A stretch of DNA of 10,272 nt from Bacillota bacterium (GTDB lineage: Bacteria; Bacillota; Limnochordia; Limnochordales; ZCTH02-B6). A program made the position numbers and the translations under genes. The stretch covers positions 1 through 10,272 of the forward strand of contig QGSR01000043.1 of NCBI GenBank assembly GCA_003387805.1. Direction: 5' to 3'. Positions 6,299 through 10,272 of the stretch are shown piece after piece; the first letter of the stretch is position 1; each line of letters starts with the position of its first letter. Below the pieces are notes generated by a model that was not told the DNA's origin, searched no databases, and saw only the letters and a list, made by a program, of their open reading frames with translations.

Positions 6299-7480
6299 TC
6301 ATGCCGCGGGAGGCCGCCGGGCCGCCACCGCCTGCAGGCAGTCCCACAGGAACTGCTCCGTCAACTCGACGACGCTCCTGTCTACGTTGTCGATGGTGTC
6401 CGTGTGCCAGTGGTAGTTCGGTATCCTATGGTCGTCGCAGAGGGCCAGGAACGACAAGGCCCGGTAGCCCGCCTTGGCGGGCAGCAGGCCGTCGGTCGGA
6501 AGCAGCCAGTTCTTCAGCGGCTTCGCCTGGTCACCGGAATACCGGGACACTTCCGCGGCCAGCTCGATAAGTCCTGCATCGTACCGCTGATAGGCCAGCA
6601 TGCCCTCGCCGAGGAAATAGCGCAGGCGGCCGCCGCCCACGTTGTCTATATTGAGGAAAATGGTGTCCTTCGGCAGATCGGCGTCGGCCAGGAAGCGGTG
6701 CATGCCCCGCAGGCCCACCTCTTCGCAGCCCGTGAACACGAACCACGGCGTCAGCGCCGCGGCGCCCGCCGTCCCGCCGCCGCGGGCGGCCTCCGTCCAG
6801 CGTTCGGCCAGCGCCAGCGCCACGGCCACGCCCGAGCCGTTGTCGTTGGCGCCCGGCGAGGGCCCGCCCGTTAGCCAGGAGACGAACAAAAACCCGCCGG
6901 CCAGGGCCAAAATCCAGGCGGCCGCCGACGCGGCCCCGCCGACCCAGCCCGCTCCCGGCGCCAGCCACCGGGCAGCCGCCGCGATGACGGCCAGCACGAC
7001 GCCCACGTAGGCCGCGATGAAAAAGGGCTGCAGCAAGCGCACGAACCACGGCGCAAACAGCCACGACGCCCACTGCACGTCGTAGTGGGCCACGATGACT
7101 ACGTCGGGAGCGCCGCGGCGGCCCGTCGCGGCCGGCCGGGCGATGACGTTTTGCGACGGGTGTTTCGGCAGCAGGAGATTGAAGTTGACCGGCGCGCCCA
7201 GAAGCTCCCCGACCAGCGGCACCGCCGCCGCCACCGCCAGCAGCGTCGCCAGCGCGGGCATAAATTTCGACAAGCCCAGCGCGAACAAGATCACCGCGAT
7301 GACGATGACCGGCCCCAGGTACAGAGTATAGCGCGGGCTGGCGAAAGGCTGCGTCTCCACGTCAAAGCCCAGCGCCTCCAGCCGCTCATTCAGCCATGTG
7401 GCGGCTTGCCGCTCGCCTTCGGTGGCCGACGCCCGGGGCGGCAACTCCGCGATTTGTTCCAGATATTTCCACGAATGCAC
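6299..7480 (-). CDS. M28-family zinc metallopeptidase embedded in the membrane
   Basis: A 393-residue peptidase of family M28 (aminopeptidase type, two zinc ions). The five expected metal ligands and the general base are visible: His132 (in VIVAHYD), Asp213 (in GANDNGSG), Glu253/Glu254 (in GCEEVGL), Asp279 (in LNIDNVGG) and His359 (in HTDTIDNVD). The N-terminal part (HSWKYLEQIAEL...GERQAATWLNERLEALGFDVETQPF) is typical of the family. Unusual are two hydrophobic segments before the catalytic part (about 52-93) and two more between His132 and Asp213 (about 146-171 and 178-203). The start is uncertain. I give the GTG at 7480, which has GAAAGG upstream. A TTG at 7537 would add 19 basic residues but has no SD. 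It is probably the first gene of an operon with the membrane protein ending at 5140. Its substrates are likely peptides, but none can be named. Confidence 0.9.
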   Translation of the reverse strand: MHSWKYLEQIAELPPRASATEGERQAATWLNERLEALGFDVETQPFASPRYTLYLGPVIVIAVILFALGLSKFMPALATLLAVAAAVPLVGELLGAPVNFNLLLPKHPSQNVIARPAATGRRGAPDVVIVAHYDVQWASWLFAPWFVRLLQPFFIAAYVGVVLAVIAAAARWLAPGAGWVGGAASAAAWILALAGGFLFVSWLTGGPSPGANDNGSGVAVALALAERWTEAARGGGTAGAAALTPWFVFTGCEEVGLRGMHRFLADADLPKDTIFLNIDNVGGGRLRYFLGEGMLAYQRYDAGLIELAAEVSRYSGDQAKPLKNWLLPTDGLLPAKAGYRALSFLALCDDHRIPNYHWHTDTIDNVDRSVVELTEQFLWDCLQAVAARRPPAA

Positions 7481-7623
7481 GCCATCACGCGCCTTTCGCG
7501 GGCAACCTTTGCCGCGCGCCCCGCTCTTTCCTTTCAACCGGCAGCGATTTTGGCCGGGCGGCCGCCGCGGCCGGCGGGCTCCGGGCGCGGCGCATCTCCG
7601 GGCGCCGAGCGCGGCAATTCGCT

Positions 7624-7680
7624 TTCGCCGGATTTGATGTTTATTGTTTTAATAGGAGGAAATAGAATCGTCGAACAGAA
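7624..7680. promoter_or_regulatory. AT-rich promoter zone upstream of livK
   Basis: An abrupt AT-rich island in GC-rich DNA lies between the divergent M28 peptidase and livK. Candidate plus-strand -10 hexamers are TTTAAT (7648-7653) and TAGAAT (7663-7668). Neither has a good -35 at the right distance. TTCGCC at 7624-7629 is the best for the first. On the minus strand, TATTAA with TTCGAC 15 bp upstream could serve the peptidase. A consensus AGGAGG at 7654-7659 has no start codon within range. I am confident of a control region here, not of the exact elements. Confidence 0.4.
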
Positions 7681-7739
7681 TGTTACGTCTCAAGTTCGGT
7701 GGCAGTCAATTTATCGCGAAGGGAAAGGAGATTGCGAAC

Positions 7740-8894
7740 ATGCCGACTTTGAGGAATGGAAGCTTTGTGCTGGTCCTGGCGGCGCTGCTGGTGGCCGCGC
7801 TCGGCGTCGGCGCTTTGGCGGCCGACGGGGAAATCGTCATCGGTCTTAACGTCGAGCTGACCGGCAGCATTCCCGTCATCGGGCAGTCCAGCGTGCGGGG
7901 CGCCCAGCTGGCCGTCCTGGAGATCAACAGCGCGGGCGGTCTCGAAGTGGGCGGCAAGCGGTACGAGATCACCCTCGTCATCGAGGACAACCAGGACGTC
8001 GCGCCGTCCGCGGCCGCGGCCACCACGAAGCTCATCACGCAGAACAACGTGCTGGCGGTCATCGGGCCCAACGCGAGCCGCAACGCCATTCCGGCGGCCA
8101 TCGTAGCCAACAACCTGCGCACGCCCATGATTTCGCCGTGGTCGACGGCCGTGGAGACGACCGTGGACCGGCCGTACGTTTTCCGGGCGGCGTTCATCGA
8201 CGACTTCCAGGGTGAAGTGGTGGCCACGTTCGCCCGGGAGACACTGGGGGCGCAGACGGCGGCGGTGCTGTTTGACATCGCCAGCGACTACAACAAGGGC
8301 ATCGCCGAAATTTTCCGGGAGCGCTTCGAAGCCGCCGGCGGGCGCGTCGTCGCCTTCGAATCGTACACCACGGGCGACCGCGACTTCTCCTCCCAGCTGA
8401 CCAATATCCGGGCGCATAATCCGGACGTGCTGTTCCTGCCCAACTACTACAGCGAAGTGCCGCTGCAGGTGCAGCAGGCCCGGCGCCTGGGCTACACGGG
8501 CCACATCGTCGGCAGCGACAGCTGGGGCTACGAGGAAATCATCGCCCTGGGCGGCCAGTTCATGGAGGGCCTGTTCTTCTCCGCCCACTACGCGCCCGAC
8601 ATCGCCACTCCCGCGGCCCAGCGGTTCATCCAGGCGTACCAGGCTCGCTACGGCTCGGCGCCTGATGACGTGGCCGCGCTGACCTACGACTCCTTCGGGC
8701 TGCTGTTCCAGGCCATCCAGGACGCGGGCGTGGTGGACCGGGACGCCGTCCGCGACGCGCTGGCCCGCATCACCAATTACGAGGGCGTCACCGGCACCAT
8801 GACGTTCACCGGCACCGGCGACCCCATCAAGAGCGCCGTCTTCATCCAGATCAAGGACGGCAAGTTCACGTACTACGACTCCATCGCACCGTAA
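7740..8894 (+). CDS. livK: Branched-chain amino acid ABC transporter, substrate-binding protein
   Basis: A 384-residue type I periplasmic-binding protein of the LivK/LivJ family that captures leucine, isoleucine, valine or related compounds outside the membrane and hands them to LivHM. A signal peptide (basic RN, hydrophobic 9-24) ends in ALA at 25-27, suggesting cleavage by signal peptidase I. The mature part begins EIVIGLNVELTGS and shows family hallmarks: GQSSVRGAQLAVLEIN, AVIGPNASRNAIPAA, ASDYNKGIAEIF and ALTYDSFGLL. There is no cysteine anywhere, so it cannot be a lipoprotein. The ATG at 7740 has AAAGGAG at 7724-7730, nine bases upstream. An in-frame ATG at 7680 would add 20 residues but has no well-placed SD. 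This is the first gene of the liv operon. The exact ligand cannot be read from the sequence, since close homologues bind amides, urea or aromatic compounds. Confidence 0.93.
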   Translation: MPTLRNGSFVLVLAALLVAALGVGALAADGEIVIGLNVELTGSIPVIGQSSVRGAQLAVLEINSAGGLEVGGKRYEITLVIEDNQDVAPSAAAATTKLITQNNVLAVIGPNASRNAIPAAIVANNLRTPMISPWSTAVETTVDRPYVFRAAFIDDFQGEVVATFARETLGAQTAAVLFDIASDYNKGIAEIFRERFEAAGGRVVAFESYTTGDRDFSSQLTNIRAHNPDVLFLPNYYSEVPLQVQQARRLGYTGHIVGSDSWGYEEIIALGGQFMEGLFFSAHYAPDIATPAAQRFIQAYQARYGSAPDDVAALTYDSFGLLFQAIQDAGVVDRDAVRDALARITNYEGVTGTMTFTGTGDPIKSAVFIQIKDGKFTYYDSIAP

Positions 8895-8916
8895 CGAAGC
8901 GCGGCCGCGCTTCGTT
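8893..8916. promoter_or_regulatory. Perfect 24-bp palindrome at the livK stop codon
   Basis: The left half AACGAAGCGCGG is followed directly by its exact reverse complement. The palindrome includes the last two bases of the livK TAA. In RNA it makes a very stable GC-rich hairpin next to the stop codon. No U tract follows, so it is more likely a 3'-end-stabilising or partly terminating element than a full terminator. Such intercistronic hairpins after binding-protein genes are known to raise the binding protein over its permease. Confidence 0.8.
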
Positions 8917-8920
8917 GGCC

Positions 8921-8979
8921 GTCGGACCGGGCGCCCGGCGTGGAAGCGCTGGGGCGTTCGGTCCGACCGACTTTATTCG
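8921..8979 (+). terminator. Second livK-livH stem-loop, possible weak terminator
   Basis: The arms GTCGGACCG (8921-8929) and CGGTCCGAC (8959-8967) pair over 9 bp around a 29-nt GC-rich loop and are followed by CGACTTTATT. The loop is large and the T run is interrupted, so I expect attenuation at most, acting together with the palindrome just upstream. Confidence 0.45.
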
Positions 8980-9018
8980 TGTCGAATTTTCGCCTGACTG
9001 AAGCGGGGAGGTAGCCCG

Positions 9019-9900
9019 TTGACCTTTTGGTTGCAGCAGACGCTGAATGCCTTGCAGCTCGGCAGCATTTACGCGCTCATCGCGCTGGGCTACACGATGG
9101 TGTACGGCATTCTGCGGCTCATCAATTTCGCGCACGGCGACATTTTCATGGCCGGCGCGTTCCTGGGATTGGTGGGCGCGGCGGTGCTCAAGCTGCCGCT
9201 GGTTCTGACGATGCTGTTTTCGATGATCTGCACCGCCACCCTGGGCGTGCTCATCGAGCGGGCAGCCTACAAACCGCTGCGCAACGCGCCCCGGGTGTCC
9301 GCGGTCATTACGGCTCTCGGCATCGGCATCTTTTTGCAGCACTTCGTGCTGGCCACCGTGGGCGCGCAGCCCCGGCTGTTCCCCCTGCTGGTGCCGCTGA
9401 ACATGTACAACCTGCCGGGCGGCGCCATGATTACCAGCGTGCAGCTGCTCATCTTCGGCGTGGCCGTGGTGCTGATGCTGGGCCTGGACTGGTTCGTGCG
9501 GCACACGCTGACGGGCATGGCCATGCGGGCCATCTCGTACGACCGCTCCGTGGTGCCCCTTATGGGCATTTCCGTGGACCGCATCATCTCGCTGACCTTT
9601 GCCATCGGCTCGGGGCTGGCCGCGGTCGGCGGCATTTTGTTCGGGCAGGCCTATCCCGTCATCGACCCGTACATGGGCATTCTGGTCGGGTGGAAAGCGT
9701 TCGTCGCGGCGGTGGTGGGCGGCATCGGCAACATCCGCGGCGCGATGCTCGGCGCCTACATTCTGGGCATGACCGAGATTTACGTGGCGGCGTTCCTGCC
9801 CAGCACGTACCGGGACTTCGTGGCCTTTTCGCTGCTGCTGCTCCTGCTCGTCTTCCGGCCGACGGGCATTCTCGGGCGCATCACGGCGCAAAAGGTGTGA
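9019..9900 (+). CDS. livH: Branched-chain amino acid ABC transporter, permease LivH
   Basis: A 293-residue inner-membrane permease of the LivH family, with about eight membrane helices and a length normal for the family. Signatures include the N-terminal LQLGSIYALIALGYTMVYG, then RLINFAHGDIFMAGAF (about 33-48), and the cytoplasmic coupling loop MRAISYDRSVVPLMGIS (about 169-185) that contacts the ATPase. The late GWKAFVAAVVGGIGNIRGA (about 224-242) and the C-terminal FRPTGILG are also typical. The start is a TTG at 9019-9021, with GGGGAGG ending seven bases upstream. The 124-bp gap from livK holds two stem-loops, so expression relative to livK is probably reduced. It should pair with LivM in a heterodimer and with the LivG and LivF ATPases, which are expected beyond the right edge. 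Confidence 0.95.
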   Translation: MTFWLQQTLNALQLGSIYALIALGYTMVYGILRLINFAHGDIFMAGAFLGLVGAAVLKLPLVLTMLFSMICTATLGVLIERAAYKPLRNAPRVSAVITALGIGIFLQHFVLATVGAQPRLFPLLVPLNMYNLPGGAMITSVQLLIFGVAVVLMLGLDWFVRHTLTGMAMRAISYDRSVVPLMGISVDRIISLTFAIGSGLAAVGGILFGQAYPVIDPYMGILVGWKAFVAAVVGGIGNIRGAMLGAYILGMTEIYVAAFLPSTYRDFVAFSLLLLLLVFRPTGILGRITAQKV

Positions 9901-9915
9901 GGGGAGAACACGTAC

Positions 9916-10272
9916 GTGGGAGTACCGATCGGTATCGAATCGAGGCGGGCGCCCGGGTGGGCCGGCCGCCTGTGGGCGCCGGCGCTGGCGGTGCTCGGCT
10001 ACGTGTTTGTGCTGACGGCGCCCCGCTACGGCCTGATCAATCCATATATTGAGTACGTCCTCATGCTCATCGGCATCAACATGATCCTCACCGTGAGCCT
10101 GAACCTGGTCAACGGCTTTATGGGCGAGTTCGCGGTGGGGCACGCAGGCTTTATGGCGGTGGGCGCGTACGTCAGCTCCATTTTGTCCGTGCGGGTGTTT
10201 CCGGCTGCGTGGGGGGTCTACGGCTTCCCGCTGGCGCTGGTGGGCGGCGGCATCGGCGCCGGCATCGTGGCG
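9916..10272 (+). CDS. livM: Branched-chain amino acid ABC transporter, permease LivM (partial, 3' end cut)
   Basis: The first 119 residues of a LivM-type permease, running off the right edge of the window. The GTG at 9916 follows the livH stop by 15 bases in the same frame. GGGGAG (9901-9906) lies nine bases upstream, so livH and livM are tightly linked. A short basic N-terminus (about 1-18) leads into a first helix (about 19-36, LWAPALAVLGYVFVLT). The family signature SLNLVNGFMGEFAVGHAGF starts at residue 61 and is followed by MAVGAY. A further hydrophobic stretch begins near 103 (GFPLALVGGGIGAGIVA). LivM proteins usually have 300 or more residues, so roughly two thirds is missing. It forms the membrane channel together with LivH. 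Confidence 0.92.
   Translation, partial: MGVPIGIESRRAPGWAGRLWAPALAVLGYVFVLTAPRYGLINPYIEYVLMLIGINMILTVSLNLVNGFMGEFAVGHAGFMAVGAYVSSILSVRVFPAAWGVYGFPLALVGGGIGAGIVA

Noticed and set aside
7541..7615. GC-rich repeats (CCGGGCGC, GCGGCCGCCGC) between the M28 peptidase and livK as a mobile or CRISPR-like repeat
   Set aside because: Copies are short, irregular and purely G/C, with no regular spacers and no terminal inverted repeats.
8866..10143. 425-residue minus-strand open frame across livH and livM
   Set aside because: It has His/Arg/Gln-rich low-complexity translation, spans two genes and their intergenic regions, and has no recognisable domain.
1..10272. A new defence, toxin-antitoxin or mobile system in the window
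   Set aside because: I found no nuclease, toxin, transposase, integrase, reverse transcriptase or phage signature. The MazG-type protein here is YpjD-like and stands alone, not next to a MazF-type toxin.

Overview
The window is GC-rich bacterial DNA of ordinary chromosomal character. It carries nine recognisable or well-supported genes plus one cut by the right edge. I found no rRNA, tRNA, CRISPR array, insertion sequence or phage gene. Most starts have strong Shine-Dalgarno (SD) sequences (GGAGG, AAAGGAG). GTG and TTG starts are frequent. The clearest promoter is sigma-A-like. One gene resembles Bacillus YpjD, and the 2-oxoacid:ferredoxin oxidoreductase is the compact two-subunit type. Together these suggest a GC-rich, possibly thermophilic or anaerobic member of the Bacillota (for example Symbiobacterium-, Thermaerobacter- or Limnochordia-like). 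That placement is inference, not something the sequence proves.

Left block (1-4013): a LysR-type regulator on the minus strand is divergent from korA-korB on the plus strand. The shared control region has back-to-back promoters whose core elements overlap. It also has a perfect T-N11-A dyad centred near -65 of the predicted kor start, the textbook place for a LysR-type activator. korA and korB overlap by 17 bp and end at a very strong intrinsic terminator. They encode a CoA-dependent 2-oxoacid decarboxylase, probably for 2-oxoglutarate, that passes electrons to ferredoxin.

Middle block (4031-7480): there are two tiny two-helix membrane proteins on the minus strand, with an odd direct repeat between them whose 10-bp core is inverted. 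Next comes a YpjD-like MazG-type nucleotide pyrophosphohydrolase on the plus strand. Then a minus-strand pair follows: a membrane-embedded M28-family metallopeptidase and a four-helix membrane protein with a BON-like domain and a hexapeptide-repeat tail.

Right block (7620-10272): this is a branched-chain amino acid ABC transporter operon reading livK, livH, livM (livM truncated by the window). livK is separated from livH by a perfect 24-bp palindrome and a second stem-loop, which probably set the excess of binding protein over permease. The ATPase genes livG and livF would be expected just beyond the right edge.

I see no clearly new multi-gene system. The points most worth a second look are the M28 peptidase whose metal-ligand motifs are split by two membrane helices, the LysR/kor control region, the livK-livH stem-loops, the inverted-core repeat, and the unrecognised small membrane proteins.
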